Shown here piece by piece: positions 34,579 to 45,182 of a stretch of DNA of 64,000 bases. The stretch covers positions 559,397 through 623,396 of the forward strand of contig NZ_GG703819.1 in assembly GCF_000156395.1 (NCBI RefSeq), in the 5' to 3' direction. Numbering within the stretch: position 1 is the first letter of the stretch; each line of letters begins with the position of its first letter. Source of the DNA: Providencia rustigianii DSM 4541 (GTDB lineage Bacteria > Pseudomonadota > Gammaproteobacteria > Enterobacterales > Enterobacteriaceae). A program made the position numbers and the translations under genes. Under the pieces are notes generated by a model, which was not told the origin of the DNA, did no database searches, and saw nothing but the letters and a program-made list of their open reading frames with translations.

Positions 34579-35475
34579 ATGGATATTCGAGGATTACGCT
34601 ACTTTGTCGAAGTAGTACAACAAAATAACTTTAGCCGAGCGGCGGATAAATTATGCGTCACCCAACCAGCAATCAGCCGCAGCATTCAAAAATTAGAACA
34701 AGAGCTTGAAGCGACTTTACTGATCCGAGAAACCGATGGAGTGAAACTTACCGATGATGGTGATATTTTATTTCACCATGCTCAGCAAATTTTGGCACAA
34801 TTCGACAATCTTAATAACGCACTAAAAGACAAATCAGGTCCACTCACTGGGGTCTTGAAGGTCGGTTTACCGCCGGTTATCGCTTCGACCTATTTTGCTG
34901 ATATCATCATGATATTTAGTCAGAAATATCCACAAGTCGAACTACAGATCATTGAATTAAGTTCAAACCATATGATGAATGCCATGCTCAAAGGAGATGT
35001 AGAAACGGCAGCGGTAATGTCTCCATTTGATGAACAACGATTTCATTTATACCAATTTGCTACCGACCGATTGATGCTATTAGTGAATGATCAACATCCA
35101 TTAGCCACCCAAAATAGCGTTAAGTTTGCAGAACTTCTGAATGAGCCATTTATCTTCTTTCAAGATAGTTTCCGAATTAATGAATTAATTGTTAATGCTT
35201 GCGGGATTCATGGTAAAAAACCGATTATCGCAGGACGTAGTGGGCATATAGATCTTGTGATGGCAATGGTACGCGCTGGAGTTGGTGTGACATTACTCCC
35301 TGAAGGTATGTGGAAAAAGAACCATATTGGGGGGCTTTCCATTATTCCAATCACAGAGCCTATTCTGTCCTATGAGCTGGCACTGGCAACATTAAAAGGG
35401 TCCCATCCAAGCCGCCGAGCTACAGCGTGGATCGAGTTAGCGTTAGAAATGCTGAATATGCCCTCATCATTATGA
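34579..35475 (+). CDS. LysR-family regulator divergent from decarboxylase copy 2
   Basis: A 298-residue LysR-type regulator. HTH at residues 1-60 (MDIRGLRYFVEVVQQNNFSR, then VTQPAISRSIQKLEQELEA), then the ligand-binding domain (GVLKVGLPPVIASTYFADII near 91), resembling CynR/CbbR-type members. The divergent layout with the 2-oxoacid decarboxylase gene is the classic LysR arrangement. An aromatic 2-oxo acid or amino acid effector is plausible but not shown. Confidence 0.86.
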   Translation: MDIRGLRYFVEVVQQNNFSRAADKLCVTQPAISRSIQKLEQELEATLLIRETDGVKLTDDGDILFHHAQQILAQFDNLNNALKDKSGPLTGVLKVGLPPVIASTYFADIIMIFSQKYPQVELQIIELSSNHMMNAMLKGDVETAAVMSPFDEQRFHLYQFATDRLMLLVNDQHPLATQNSVKFAELLNEPFIFFQDSFRINELIVNACGIHGKKPIIAGRSGHIDLVMAMVRAGVGVTLLPEGMWKKNHIGGLSIIPITEPILSYELALATLKGSHPSRRATAWIELALEMLNMPSSL

Positions 35476-35607
35476 ACCATTATAATGAGTTACAACTGAA
35501 TAGCCGCCGACTTGATAGGCACCTTTAAGTTAGACAAGCTTGTTTTAGGAAGACATATTGAGAATAATGCAACATGCAGAAATTGAAAGGGAAATGCGAA
35601 GTTTTAT

Positions 35608-35633
35608 CGGTGCCAGTTAAATAACCGGCACCG
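35608..35633 (-). terminator. GC-rich hairpin after rlmF
   Basis: CGGTGCCAGTTA pairs with TAACCGGCACCG with one mismatch, 7 nt after the rlmF stop. It is GC-rich like rlmF and unlike other terminators here, so it probably came with the gene. The tail on the minus strand (ATAAAA) lacks a T run. Confidence 0.6.
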
Positions 35634-35639
35634 GGGAAA

Positions 35640-36650
35640 TTAACGCCAGCGTTCTGCCGCCCAGGCGACCTGCTGTTGTGCGTCGTGGAAAGTCCAGGCC
35701 ACAAAGCGACTGATTTTTTGCCCCTGCGCCATTTCAATGGTACGGACTTCGGCCGCCCCTACCAGCTTCAACGCGTGATAAATCGAAGGCAGGGTCGTAT
35801 TTTTAGAAATTAACGAGGTGAACCACAGGCAGTTTTGCGCCAGGCTAACGCTCTCCTCTACCATTTTACGCACAAAGGCTTCTTCACCGCCTTCACACCA
35901 TAGCTCTTTACTTTTGCCACCAAAGTTCTGTACCGGCGTGTCGGCTACCTCGCCTTTACCCAGCTTGTGCAGTTTGCGGCGAGTGCTGGCTTGCGCTTCC
36001 TGTTCAGAGCTGTGGAACGGTGGATTACACAGTGTGGCATCAAATTTCTCCGCCACGCCGATGATGCCGTTCAAAATAAATTCGGGTTGTTTTTGCAAAC
36101 GCAGACGCACGCTGTTTCTCAGTGTTGGATTCATCTCCACGATCATTTTGGCCGTATTGATCGACACCGGATCAATCTCCGAACCAGTAAAACGCCAGCC
36201 GTATTCATTCAAGCCAATAATCGGATAAATACAGTTGGCGCCAACGCCCACATCAAGGATAGCCACGCTTTTACCACGAGGGATCTCACCGCCGTTACTG
36301 GTCGCCAGCAGGTCAGCTAGATGGTGTAAATAGTCGGCACGCCCGGGGATCGGCGGGCACAGATAACCGGCGGGAATGTCCCAGTGTTCGATGCCATAAA
36401 AATGTTGCAGCAACGCACGGTTGAGCATTTTAACCGCCGCAGGATCGGCAAAATCTACCGAGATGTCGCCCCAGGCGTTCGGTTTGACGAACGGCTCCAG
36501 TGCAGGGCAACTGGCGATCAGCGCCGGGAAATCATAGCGCGAGCGATGACGGTTACGCGGGTGCAAGCCGCTTTTCTGCTGCGGGAAGGTTTTCTTTTTT
36601 TCCACCGTGAAGGGCTCTCTTAAAGGTATTTCTGACGCGTACGATACCAT
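35640..36650 (-). CDS. rlmF: 23S rRNA (adenine1618-N6)-methyltransferase RlmF
   Basis: RlmF methylates A1618 of 23S rRNA using SAM. The 336-residue sequence shows KSGLHPRNRHRSRYDF near 27, GYLCPPIPGRADYLHHLADL near 93, the SAM-binding AILDVGVGANCIYPIIG near 128 and the N6-methylase motif LCNPPFHSSE near 205. E. coli RlmF has 308 residues; the first 15 here lack a counterpart, and a GTG at 36605 with AAGAGAG upstream is a good alternative start. The gene is about 55% GC by my count of sample lines against about 40% around it, with codon choice like Klebsiella, Serratia or Escherichia. It sits alone between a LysR gene and mutS, and is probably acquired. Confidence 0.9.
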   Translation of the reverse strand: MVSYASEIPLREPFTVEKKKTFPQQKSGLHPRNRHRSRYDFPALIASCPALEPFVKPNAWGDISVDFADPAAVKMLNRALLQHFYGIEHWDIPAGYLCPPIPGRADYLHHLADLLATSNGGEIPRGKSVAILDVGVGANCIYPIIGLNEYGWRFTGSEIDPVSINTAKMIVEMNPTLRNSVRLRLQKQPEFILNGIIGVAEKFDATLCNPPFHSSEQEAQASTRRKLHKLGKGEVADTPVQNFGGKSKELWCEGGEEAFVRKMVEESVSLAQNCLWFTSLISKNTTLPSIYHALKLVGAAEVRTIEMAQGQKISRFVAWTFHDAQQQVAWAAERWR

Positions 36651-36934
36651 ATACCCTGCTTTTTATATTGCTTTTCTTCTTTTAGCTCAGTGACCGGGCA
36701 TCGACTTAATTGGCATAACGGTTTCAACTCATGTAACTCAACTCACCACGCAATAACATTGCGAGGTAAATTCCCCGTTATTAGCAGTACAAGTTTACCC
36801 TTAACTGGGCTACTATTAGGGTCGCTAATGCCCTTTCAACTTTCCGCGAATTCACCCTAACAACAAGATAAAATAACGTTTACGCCGAAAGTCAAAAGCC
36901 CATAAATACATCAAATATTCAACAAGTTAAAAAA

Positions 36935-39502
36935 ATGACAGAAAAACAAAATTTCGAATCCCACACACCAATGATGCAACAGTATTTAAAACTTAAAGCT
37001 CAACATCCGGATATTTTGCTGTTTTATCGTATGGGGGATTTCTACGAATTATTCTTTGATGATGCCAAAAAAGCCTCTCAATTATTGGATATTTCCCTCA
37101 CTAAACGCGGTCAATCTGCTGGGCAACCCATTCCAATGGCGGGGGTTCCTCACCATGCGGCAGAAAACTATTTAGCGCGATTAGTGCAGATGGGCGAATC
37201 CGTCGCTATTTGTGAGCAAATTGGCGATCCTGCCACCAGCAAAGGTCCCGTTGAACGTCAAGTTGTGCGAATTGTAACTCCGGGTACGATTACTGATGAA
37301 GCGTTATTAAATGAGCGCCAAGACAACCTATTAGCCGCTGTTTGGCAAGATGCTCAGGGCTACGGTTTTGCGACCTTAGATATCACTTCCGGGCGATTTA
37401 TTATCAGTGAAATCGACGATGAAGAGTCATTAAAAGCAGAGCTTCAACGTACTCGACCTGCGGAATTACTCTATCCCGAAGATTTTGCCAGCATGCCATT
37501 AATTGAACACAGTAAAGGCTTACGTCGTCGCCCACTCTGGGAGTTTGAATTAGACACAGCGAAACAGCAATTAGGCTTGCAATTTGGTACCAAAGATCTG
37601 ATTGGCTTTGGTGTTGAAAATGCCCATAAAGCCCTAAGAGCCGCAGGTTGTTTACTGCAATACGTTAAAGATACCCAACGTACTTCGCTCCCCCACATTC
37701 GTAGCATTATCATGGAAAAACAGAATGATAATGTTATTTTAGATGCGGCAACACGTCGCAACTTAGAGCTAACTCAAAACCTCGCAGGCGGAACAGAGAA
37801 CACGCTAGCGGCAATCCTAGACCTGTGTGTGACCCCTATGGGTAGCCGAATGCTGAAACGCTGGTTACACACTCCACTACGCAATATTGATGTGCTTACT
37901 CATCGCCAACAAGCCATCGGGGCATTGCAAGAGTGTGGATTAGAATTGCAGCCATTTCTACGCCAAATTGGCGACCTTGAACGCGTTCTTGCACGTTTAG
38001 CATTACGCTCAGCTCGCCCCCGTGATCTCACTCACATGCGTCATGCATTCCAGCAATATCATGATATTCACCAAATCCTTGAACAGTCTGACTGTGGTTA
38101 TTTACAAACACTACAAACACGCATTGGGCAATTTGATGAACTGCAAAGTCTGTTAGAGAAAGCGATTGTCGAAGCGCCGCCAGTGTTAGTTAGGGATGGT
38201 GGTGTGATTGCCCCTGGCTATCATAGCGAACTCGACGAATGGCGCGCATTAGCCGATGGAGCAACCGACTATCTTGACCGCTTAGAAATTCGTGAGCGAG
38301 AAAAACTGGGAATCGATACATTAAAAGTCGGCTATAACGCGGTACATGGCTACTATATCCAAGTGAGTCGCGGTCAGAGCCATTTAACACCGATCCACTA
38401 TGTTCGTCGCCAAACGCTGAAAAATGCCGAGCGCTACATTATTCCTGAACTGAAAGAATATGAAGACAAAGTTCTGACGTCAAAAGGAAAAGCTCTCGCC
38501 ATCGAAAAAGCGCTCTATGATGAGTTGTTCGATATGCTGCTGCCACATTTGGCGGCACTGCAAACTAGCGCAGAAGCGCTTGCTGAATTAGATGTACTGG
38601 CTAACCTAGCCGAGCGAGCCGAAACATTAGGTTATGCATGCCCTCAACTCACGGACAAACCGGGAATTCAGATCACAGAAGGTCGTCATCCCGTTGTAGA
38701 GCGCGTTCTGAGTGAACCGTTTATCTCTAACCCATTATCCCTTTCTCCACAGCGCCGTTTGTTGATTATTACGGGGCCCAATATGGGTGGTAAAAGTACC
38801 TATATGCGCCAAACTGCGCTGATTACATTGCTCGCCTATATTGGGAGTTTTGTCCCTGCCAGCAAAGCCGTAATTGGTCCCGTTGACCGTATTTTTACTC
38901 GTGTTGGCGCATCTGATGACCTCGCTTCTGGGCGCTCAACCTTTATGGTGGAGATGACGGAAACTGCTAATATTTTGCATAACGCAACGGAACACAGTTT
39001 AGTCTTGATGGATGAAATTGGCCGCGGAACCTCAACCTATGATGGTTTATCACTCGCTTGGGCTTGTGCGGAGAACTTAGTTAATCGCATCAAAGCGATG
39101 ACCCTATTTGCCACTCACTATTTTGAGCTCACTACATTGCCTGAAAAGCTTGAAGGGGCTGTAAATATTCATCTCGATGCCATTGAACATGGTGATACCA
39201 TCGCCTTTATGCACAATGTTCAAGAAGGAGCAGCGAGTAAAAGTTATGGTCTTGCGGTAGCTTCCCTCGCTGGTGTGCCTAAAGAGGTGATCAAGCGCGC
39301 AAAACAGAAGCTTAAAGAGCTTGAGGTTATTTCAAATAATGCGAATACCAGCCATGTGGATAGCGCTCAATTAAACTTCCTTGACATTGTCGAAGAGGAA
39401 CCGTCCCCCGTATTAGTGGCGTTAAATGAAATCGACCCTGATAAGTTAACTCCACGCCAAGCCCTTGAATGGTTATATCGCTTGAAGGAAATGGATAAAT
39501 AA
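36935..39502 (+). CDS. mutS: DNA mismatch repair protein MutS
   Basis: MutS recognises mismatches and small loops and starts methyl-directed repair with MutL and MutH. The 855-residue protein (E. coli 853) has the mismatch-binding Phe-x-Glu near residue 37 ([14 protein letters not shown]), the connector and lever regions, the Walker A motif [14 protein letters not shown] near 615, the Walker B region [17 protein letters not shown] near 690, and the C-terminal ELEVISN region with the dimerisation tail. Nothing is degraded, so mismatch repair should work. It is followed after one base by miaE, likely cotranscribed. Confidence 0.98.
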   Translation: MTEKQNFESHTPMMQQYLKLKAQHPDILLFYRMGDFYELFFDDAKKASQLLDISLTKRGQSAGQPIPMAGVPHHAAENYLARLVQMGESVAICEQIGDPATSKGPVERQVVRIVTPGTITDEALLNERQDNLLAAVWQDAQGYGFATLDITSGRFIISEIDDEESLKAELQRTRPAELLYPEDFASMPLIEHSKGLRRRPLWEFELDTAKQQLGLQFGTKDLIGFGVENAHKALRAAGCLLQYVKDTQRTSLPHIRSIIMEKQNDNVILDAATRRNLELTQNLAGGTENTLAAILDLCVTPMGSRMLKRWLHTPLRNIDVLTHRQQAIGALQECGLELQPFLRQIGDLERVLARLALRSARPRDLTHMRHAFQQYHDIHQILEQSDCGYLQTLQTRIGQFDELQSLLEKAIVEAPPVLVRDGGVIAPGYHSELDEWRALADGATDYLDRLEIREREKLGIDTLKVGYNAVHGYYIQVSRGQSHLTPIHYVRRQTLKNAERYIIPELKEYEDKVLTSKGKALAIEKALYDELFDMLLPHLAALQTSAEALAELDVLANLAERAETLGYACPQLTDKPGIQITEGRHPVVERVLSEPFISNPLSLSPQRRLLIITGPNMGGKSTYMRQTALITLLAYIGSFVPASKAVIGPVDRIFTRVGASDDLASGRSTFMVEMTETANILHNATEHSLVLMDEIGRGTSTYDGLSLAWACAENLVNRIKAMTLFATHYFELTTLPEKLEGAVNIHLDAIEHGDTIAFMHNVQEGAASKSYGLAVASLAGVPKEVIKRAKQKLKELEVISNNANTSHVDSAQLNFLDIVEEEPSPVLVALNEIDPDKLTPRQALEWLYRLKEMDK

Positions 39503-39503
39503 T

Positions 39504-40265
39504 ATGGATGAGTACGCAGAACTTTTGGCACCGATTAAGCAATTTTTGCATTGTGAAACCCCGAATGCGTGGATCCACAAAGCAAGTCAGCCTGAAAATC
39601 TGCCCATTATCTTAAAAGACCATCTACTGTGCGAATTAAAAGCTGCGCAAAGTGCCATGTTTTTGATCCGTAAATATGCCGTAGATAAAGAAAGTGCCGC
39701 CATTCTTTTAGAATGGTTTAAGCCTTATGAGTCTTTTGCTTATGATCGAATTGGTGATGTTCACACGCTAAAAAATAAAAATCAGGTTTCCAAACATATT
39801 TTGGCGAAGAAAAATTCCCCCTATAGCCAAGATTTAATTGATAAAATGGTGCTATTGATTAAAGAAGAATTGCACCATTTCTACCAAGTATTGGAAATTA
39901 TGCATGAACGAAATATTCCTTACGATGGGATCAGCGCAGGTCGCTATGCTAAGGGGCTATTCAGCCATTTAGATCCTCGTGACCCTAAAACTCTCGTCGA
40001 TAAGCTGATTATTGGTGCCTATATTGAGGCGCGTTCGTGTGAACGTTTTGCAAAATTAGCGCCTCATTTAGATGAACAGTTAGCGAGTTTTTATACCTCT
40101 CTATTACGTTCTGAAGCCCGTCATTATCAAGATTATCTTCAGCTAGCTCAATTAGTTAGCAAAACAGATATCTCAGAACGAGTCAAATTCTACGGAGAAA
40201 TCGAAGCGCAATTAATCTTAGCCCCTGATGATGATTTCAAGTTTCACAGTGGTGTACCCGTTTAA
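39504..40265 (+). CDS. miaE: tRNA-(ms2io6A37) hydroxylase MiaE
   Basis: MiaE hydroxylates the isopentenyl group of ms2i6A37 in tRNAs reading UNN codons; it is an oxygen-dependent diiron enzyme. The 253-residue ferritin-like protein carries the diiron ligands in a four-helix bundle: HLLCELKAAQSAM near 33, KEELHHFYQVLEIMH near 113, EARSCERFAKL near 175 and SEARHYQDYLQL near 205. It begins one base after the mutS stop. E. coli lacks this gene, while Salmonella and Pseudomonas have it. A strong hairpin separates it from the convergent rpoS. Confidence 0.94.
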   Translation: MDEYAELLAPIKQFLHCETPNAWIHKASQPENLPIILKDHLLCELKAAQSAMFLIRKYAVDKESAAILLEWFKPYESFAYDRIGDVHTLKNKNQVSKHILAKKNSPYSQDLIDKMVLLIKEELHHFYQVLEIMHERNIPYDGISAGRYAKGLFSHLDPRDPKTLVDKLIIGAYIEARSCERFAKLAPHLDEQLASFYTSLLRSEARHYQDYLQLAQLVSKTDISERVKFYGEIEAQLILAPDDDFKFHSGVPV

Positions 40266-40287
40266 TTGATTCACACATTATAATAGA

Positions 40288-40320
40288 AAAACCCCTGTTA
40301 TCGATGATAACAGGGGTTTT
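40288..40320. terminator. Bidirectional terminator between miaE and rpoS
   Basis: A 15-bp perfect stem, AAAACCCCTGTTATC / GATAACAGGGGTTTT, with a 3-nt loop and flanking A and T runs on both sides. It serves both convergent genes. Confidence 0.95.
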
Positions 40321-40339
40321 AGATTCAAACACAGCAGTT

Positions 40340-41326
40340 CTACATATTGAATAACGCTTCCAGCGTTAATTCCTCACCTTGTAAAATATCTTTAAGACGT
40401 CTTAAACCTTCGACCTGAATTTGACGAACTCTTTCACGTGTGAGCCCAATTTCGCGCCCAACTTCTTCCAGAGTCTCCGCTTCATAGCCTAATAATCCAA
40501 ACCGACGCGCTAAAACTTCCCGCTGTTTCGGATTTAATTCATATAACCACTTAACAATATTTTCTTTTAAGTCGTTATCTTGGATCGTGTTCTCAGGTCC
40601 TGAATCATTATCATCAGATAATACTTCAAGCAATGACTTCTCTGAATCCCCTGCAATCGGCGTATCAACGGAAGTAATACGCTCATTTAGGCGCAACATT
40701 CGGCTGACATCTTCAACAGGTTTATCTAATTGCTCAGCTATCTCTTCTGGGCTTGGTTCATGATCCAGCTTTTGGGCTAATTCACGTGCCGTACGAAGGT
40801 AGATATTGAGTTCTTTAACGATATGAATCGGAAGGCGAATAGTACGGGTTTGGTTCATTATGGCGCGTTCAATAGTTTGACGGATCCACCATGTTGCGTA
40901 AGTTGAAAAACGGAATCCCTTCTCGGGATCAAATTTTTCTACTGCACGAATCAAACCTAGATTTCCTTCCTCTATCAGATCGAGTAAGGCTAGTCCTCGA
41001 TTATTATAACGACGAGAAATTTTTACGACTAAACGAAGGTTGCTTTCTATCATACGCTGACGCGATGCGATATCACCACGAAGCGCTCGACGAGCATAGA
41101 AAACTTCTTCCTCTGCTGTGAGGAGCGGAGAGAATCCAATTTCACTGAGATAAATTTGGGTTGCGTCCAAAACACGTTGACTCGTGCTTTGGAGTAAGTC
41201 CGTTTCTTCATCCTGCTCGGAAACTAGATCCTCTTCTTTAAATTGACTCTCATCAAATGCGTCATCCATCGCATTTTCATCGAGGTCATTATACAACTCG
41301 TTAACTTTCAGCGAACTTTGGCTCAT
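40340..41326 (-). CDS. rpoS: RNA polymerase sigma factor RpoS (sigma-38)
   Basis: RpoS directs the general stress and stationary-phase response. The 328-residue protein (E. coli 330) has region 1.2 ([21 protein letters not shown] near 58), region 2 ([18 protein letters not shown] and [20 protein letters not shown]), region 3 and region 4 ([19 protein letters not shown] near 290). No frame damage is seen. In E. coli the main rpoS promoter lies inside nlpD and the long leader is a target of small RNAs; here nlpD is likewise 54 bp upstream, so the same plan is likely. Confidence 0.98.
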   Translation of the reverse strand: MSQSSLKVNELYNDLDENAMDDAFDESQFKEEDLVSEQDEETDLLQSTSQRVLDATQIYLSEIGFSPLLTAEEEVFYARRALRGDIASRQRMIESNLRLVVKISRRYNNRGLALLDLIEEGNLGLIRAVEKFDPEKGFRFSTYATWWIRQTIERAIMNQTRTIRLPIHIVKELNIYLRTARELAQKLDHEPSPEEIAEQLDKPVEDVSRMLRLNERITSVDTPIAGDSEKSLLEVLSDDNDSGPENTIQDNDLKENIVKWLYELNPKQREVLARRFGLLGYEAETLEEVGREIGLTRERVRQIQVEGLRRLKDILQGEELTLEALFNM

Positions 41327-41380
41327 CAGTCACTCCGACCCAAGATAATGAGGACGGAATGTGAAAGCACTCCGCCCAGT

Positions 41381-42442
41381 TTATCGCTGCGGTAAGTAGC
41401 GCAACGGGTTTACTGATTTTCCCTTGTAACGAATTTCAAAATGTAAGCGAACCGAACTTGTACCGGTGCTACCCATCGTGGCTATTTTTTGACCTTCAGC
41501 AACATCCTGTTGGTCGCGCACAAGCAATGTATCATTGTGTGCATAAGCACTTAAGTAGTCATCGTTATGTTTTATTATTATAAGATTTCCATATCCACGC
41601 AGTGCGTTGCCTGCGTATACAACTTTACCTGGAGCAGACGCTATGACCGACTGGCCACGAGTACCTGCGATATCAACACCTTTGTTCCCGCCTTGTGAAT
41701 CAGAGAAGCCTTCAATCATCTTCCCATCAGCAGGCCAACGCCATTTTATCGACGAGTTATTGGTGCTACTTCCAGTTGCTGCGGTTGTTGTAGTCGTAGT
41801 TGGGCTAGTTGTTGTCGTAGAAACCGTTGATACTGGTTTCTTATTATTTGGCAACATCTTACCTGAACTTTGCCCACTACTATTTTCAGGATACCCACTA
41901 GTTGGTTGAAGATCAACCGCTCTCTGCTGACTATTTGATGCCAATTGCGTGTTCGAGTTCACATTTGTGTTACCAATATTTATCACCTGACCAACATTTA
42001 AGCTATAAGGCTCCGAAATATTGTTTTTCGATGCTAACTCACGGAAATCATTACCCGTTAGATAGGCGATATAAAATAATGTGTCTCCACGCTGAACGGT
42101 ATAGGTATTCCCGTTATAGCTACCTTTCGGAATACTTCCATAATCACGATTATAAACAATACGACCTTCACCGTTAGTCGACACAGTGCGGGAAGCTGAA
42201 TTCCCCATCGAGCCATTAGAGGACAAATTAGGTCTGTCTGAAGGCATCGCCGTACTCATTCCGTTATTAGACGGAGAATTAGGTACAGTTCTTGATGCTG
42301 ATTGTTGGCTAGAACCACCATCATTCACACTCGAAATCGGTGCTGCTGGATGATATGGCGTAGAACATCCCGCTAATAAAGCACCGCTAAATGAAAAGAT
42401 AACCGCCCATCGAATTTTACTTATAGGGCTAACAATTTTCAT
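41381..42442 (-). CDS. nlpD: Lipoprotein NlpD, activator of the amidase AmiC
   Basis: NlpD is an outer-membrane lipoprotein that activates the septal amidase AmiC for daughter-cell separation. The 353 residues comprise a lipobox signal (FSGALLAGC, Cys26), a Ser/Asn-rich linker, a LysM domain (YTVQRGDTLFYIAYLTGNDF near 113), a low-complexity run of Thr (near 205-220), and a degenerate LytM/M23 domain (about 250-350, GVDIAGTRGQSV to LHFEIRYKGKSVNPLRYL). The catalytic zinc His of active M23 enzymes is replaced at the first site (KGVDIAG), which fits an activator rather than an enzyme. Confidence 0.96.
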   Translation of the reverse strand: MKIVSPISKIRWAVIFSFSGALLAGCSTPYHPAAPISSVNDGGSSQQSASRTVPNSPSNNGMSTAMPSDRPNLSSNGSMGNSASRTVSTNGEGRIVYNRDYGSIPKGSYNGNTYTVQRGDTLFYIAYLTGNDFRELASKNNISEPYSLNVGQVINIGNTNVNSNTQLASNSQQRAVDLQPTSGYPENSSGQSSGKMLPNNKKPVSTVSTTTTSPTTTTTTAATGSSTNNSSIKWRWPADGKMIEGFSDSQGGNKGVDIAGTRGQSVIASAPGKVVYAGNALRGYGNLIIIKHNDDYLSAYAHNDTLLVRDQQDVAEGQKIATMGSTGTSSVRLHFEIRYKGKSVNPLRYLPQR

Positions 42443-42770
42443 ATTTCTTCTCCCGTGAAGAAAAGTCTGACCTGAAGCTAAAGGACTAAATGCAAATAAT
42501 GCCTAATAGATATAGGTATCTTAAAATATTTCGCTTATTAAAGCAGAAATATAAAATAATGGACAAGTTAAATGTATCAAAAATATAACAAATTGAGATT
42601 ATCACTTAACCATGTGAGCGAAATCATCCCATTTAAATAGGTAAAATATCATATTAAGAGTAATTCAAATATCATTAGGCTAGATAAACTCATCAATAAA
42701 CGGCTATTGGTGACGTTTATTTTCAAGGTGACTCTAGCCTGTTAGACATCAGATTTGAATTAATGATTTA
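42443..42770. other. Intergenic region, pcm / nlpD
   Basis: This 328-bp AT-rich gap lies between pcm and nlpD, both on the minus strand. A weak hairpin, ATATTTC-GCTT / AAGC-A-GAAATAT (42526-42552), may attenuate pcm transcripts. It must also hold the nlpD promoter, which I cannot place. No gene is supported. Confidence 0.5.
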
Positions 42771-43397
42771 TCAGCTTAGATCGCCGGCAATCAGGGGAAC
42801 AAAACGGACTTTTTCGATGACATTAGTGTGATAATCGTTACCGCGACGAGTAATCAATTTCAGCGCCTGATCTTTATCACCTACAGGTAATACTAACCGC
42901 CCACCGTCTTTCAATTGGCTCAACAGTAATGAAGGAATTTCGCTAGGTGCGGCTGTCACAATGATGCCATCAAAAGGACCTTTTGACAGCCAGCCTTCCC
43001 AGCCATCACCGTGACGAGTTGAAATGTTGTGTAAATCGAGCAACTTAAAGCGACGCTTAGCTGTCCACTGTAAGCTTTTCACCCTTTCGACTGAATAAAC
43101 ATGCTCTGCAAGGTGAGCAAGCACCGCCGTTTGGTATCCCGACCCTGTCCCGATTTCCAGAATATGATCTGTTGGTTTAACTGAGAGTAAGGCGGTCATT
43201 TTGGCAACAATATAAGGTTGTGAAATGGTTTGCCCATGACCAATCGGTAATGGGATATTATCATAGGCTTTATGAGATAGCGCTTCATCAACGAATCGTT
43301 CACGTGGAACGAGCGCGAGAGCGTCTAATAGGCGCTCATCGTGAATTCCCTGTTGGCGAAGTTGTACCAGCAGTTCTTTCATGAGCCCAATTTTCAT
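42771..43397 (-). CDS. pcm: Protein-L-isoaspartate O-methyltransferase Pcm
   Basis: Pcm methylates abnormal L-isoaspartyl residues to let damaged proteins be repaired. It has 208 residues, like E. coli. Signatures are [20 protein letters not shown] near 52 and the SAM-binding [18 protein letters not shown] near 80. The start ATG overlaps the surE stop by four bases (ATGA), showing tight coupling; an ATG five codons later is less likely. Part of the conserved surE-pcm pair upstream of nlpD-rpoS. Confidence 0.96.
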   Translation of the reverse strand: MKIGLMKELLVQLRQQGIHDERLLDALALVPRERFVDEALSHKAYDNIPLPIGHGQTISQPYIVAKMTALLSVKPTDHILEIGTGSGYQTAVLAHLAEHVYSVERVKSLQWTAKRRFKLLDLHNISTRHGDGWEGWLSKGPFDGIIVTAAPSEIPSLLLSQLKDGGRLVLPVGDKDQALKLITRRGNDYHTNVIEKVRFVPLIAGDLS

Positions 43398-44155
43398 TTT
43401 ACCTTCACTCCTGACTTATCTAACCACTCTTCCACTACAGACTGAGCCTTATAGGATGTCAGGTCTACCTGCAATGGGGTAATTGATACATAACCATTTT
43501 GTACCGCTTCAAAGTCTGTTCCCGGTCCCGCGTCACGAATTTCACCTACAGGTCCCAACCAATACAGCATGTTTCCACGAGGATCTTCGAGATTATAAAC
43601 CTCTGATGCGGCATGACGGCTACCACAGCGGGTCACTCTGATGCCTTTAATTTCATCATAAGGAATATCCGGTACATTGATATTCAAGATATTTCCTGCT
43701 CGTAGTGGATTTTTTTGCAGCATTTTCAGAACATCGCTAGTGACCTTAGCTGCCGTTTCATAATGCACATCACCATCTAAAGAAACCGCAATCGAAGGCA
43801 AGCCTAAATGACGTCCTTCTGTGGCTGCCGCTACCGTACCGGAATAAATAACATCGTCCCCTAAATTCGGGCCACAGTTGATACCGGAAACCACAATATC
43901 AGGGCGTGGACGCACGACTTTATTCACGCCGATATAAACACAGTCTGTCGGTGTTCCCTCTTGAACTGCCAAATCACCATTCTCTAATGTTTGAATTTTC
44001 AGAGGTTTATCTAATGTTAATGCATTTGAGGCACCACTACGATTGCGGTCAGGCGCAATCACTTGCACATCATAAGATTTGCGCAATTCAGCAGCCAATG
44101 TTTGAATTCCCGGTGCAGTAACACCATCGTCATTACTCAATAATATTTTCAGCAT
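43394..44155 (-). CDS. surE: 5'/3'-nucleotidase SurE
   Basis: SurE is a metal-dependent nucleoside-monophosphate phosphatase and exopolyphosphatase important in stationary phase. The 253 residues (E. coli 253) carry the N-terminal acidic metal motif [14 protein letters not shown], then [14 protein letters not shown] near 40, the [14 protein letters not shown] segment near 106 and [10 protein letters not shown] near 195. The ATG at 44155 follows AGGA at 8 nt; a GTG two codons upstream is the alternative. It overlaps the 3' end of truD by 23 nt and the start of pcm by 4. Confidence 0.96.
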   Translation of the reverse strand: MLKILLSNDDGVTAPGIQTLAAELRKSYDVQVIAPDRNRSGASNALTLDKPLKIQTLENGDLAVQEGTPTDCVYIGVNKVVRPRPDIVVSGINCGPNLGDDVIYSGTVAAATEGRHLGLPSIAVSLDGDVHYETAAKVTSDVLKMLQKNPLRAGNILNINVPDIPYDEIKGIRVTRCGSRHAASEVYNLEDPRGNMLYWLGPVGEIRDAGPGTDFEAVQNGYVSITPLQVDLTSYKAQSVVEEWLDKSGVKVK

Positions 44156-45182
44156 CAACACAATCCTGATTGATAATTTCTCGCACTACGCTGGTCGCAA
44201 AGCTACCGGAATTAAGAAAAAATTGTAATTTCACGGTAGACGCATCCAGCCACTGCCATTGTAAATTTTGAGGCTTGATAAGCACCGCTCTTCTTGCTGG
44301 CGAAACGCGTTCACTTTTCATTAATGCCATAAACGGCTGATAACTTTCCAAGCATTGAGTTTCAAAAGCAAGCGCATCGTCTTGAGTTCCTAGCTCACCA
44401 TCACCCGGTAGTGGCGCAGTCACACTGAGCTCCGAGGATTCAACTCTTCCCTGTAATGCCGCTAACTCTTCTGCGGTTGCGACAAACCAACTTCCACGCC
44501 CAGTCAATTGAAGTGCATCCCCCAACATGACATTCTGAGCGCTGTTGCTTTCGATTCTTGCACTGGCAACTTCATTAAACATAGCACTACGCGCGGCAGA
44601 CAGGTAAAAACTGCGCTTATTTCTTTCTCGCACATTAATTTCTTGGTTTGCCCAACGACGTGCTTGCACCAAGTTTTGTCCACCACGGCCAAAACGTTGC
44701 TCCCCAAAATAGTTGGGTACGCCAAACTCAGCCACTTTTTGTAGCCTGAGTTCCACATCATCTGAATTCGAAATATCTCGCAACGTGATTTCGAATTGAT
44801 TCCCTTTCAGGGCGCCAATACGCAATTTACGTTTCTGTCTCGTCACCGCTAATACGCGACAACCTTCCAATTGCCACAGAGCAAAATTGGGCGTTTCTTT
44901 CCCCGGCATTTGCAAACAAAACCACTGTTCGGTAACGGCATGCCGATCTTTCAATCCCGCATAACTGACCGCCCTTGCAGAAATTTTAGCAAACTTTGCC
45001 AATTGTTCCGCAACGAATAGTGTATTACATCCAATTTTTTCAACGCGAACCATCACATGTTCGCCGTCACCATCTAACTCAAAACCGAGTTCTTCTTTAA
45101 CCACGAAATCTTCAGGAATACTTTTTAAAACCCCTGAAGAGAGAGGTTTACCATGCAGGTACTGAACATTCATAACTTTCAT
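44133..45182 (-). CDS. truD: tRNA pseudouridine(13) synthase TruD
   Basis: TruD makes pseudouridine at position 13 of tRNA-Glu. From the ATG at 45182 it has 349 residues, equal to E. coli TruD, with the matching N-terminal YLHGKP motif. The catalytic Asp is in [14 protein letters not shown] near 80. Other family stretches are [17 protein letters not shown] near 153 and the C-terminal [15 protein letters not shown]. An upstream extension of 21 codons is possible but would lie within ispF and is unlike the family. It overlaps ispF by 35 nt and surE by 23 nt. Confidence 0.94.
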   Translation of the reverse strand: MKVMNVQYLHGKPLSSGVLKSIPEDFVVKEELGFELDGDGEHVMVRVEKIGCNTLFVAEQLAKFAKISARAVSYAGLKDRHAVTEQWFCLQMPGKETPNFALWQLEGCRVLAVTRQKRKLRIGALKGNQFEITLRDISNSDDVELRLQKVAEFGVPNYFGEQRFGRGGQNLVQARRWANQEINVRERNKRSFYLSAARSAMFNEVASARIESNSAQNVMLGDALQLTGRGSWFVATAEELAALQGRVESSELSVTAPLPGDGELGTQDDALAFETQCLESYQPFMALMKSERVSPARRAVLIKPQNLQWQWLDASTVKLQFFLNSGSFATSVVREIINQDCVDAENIIE

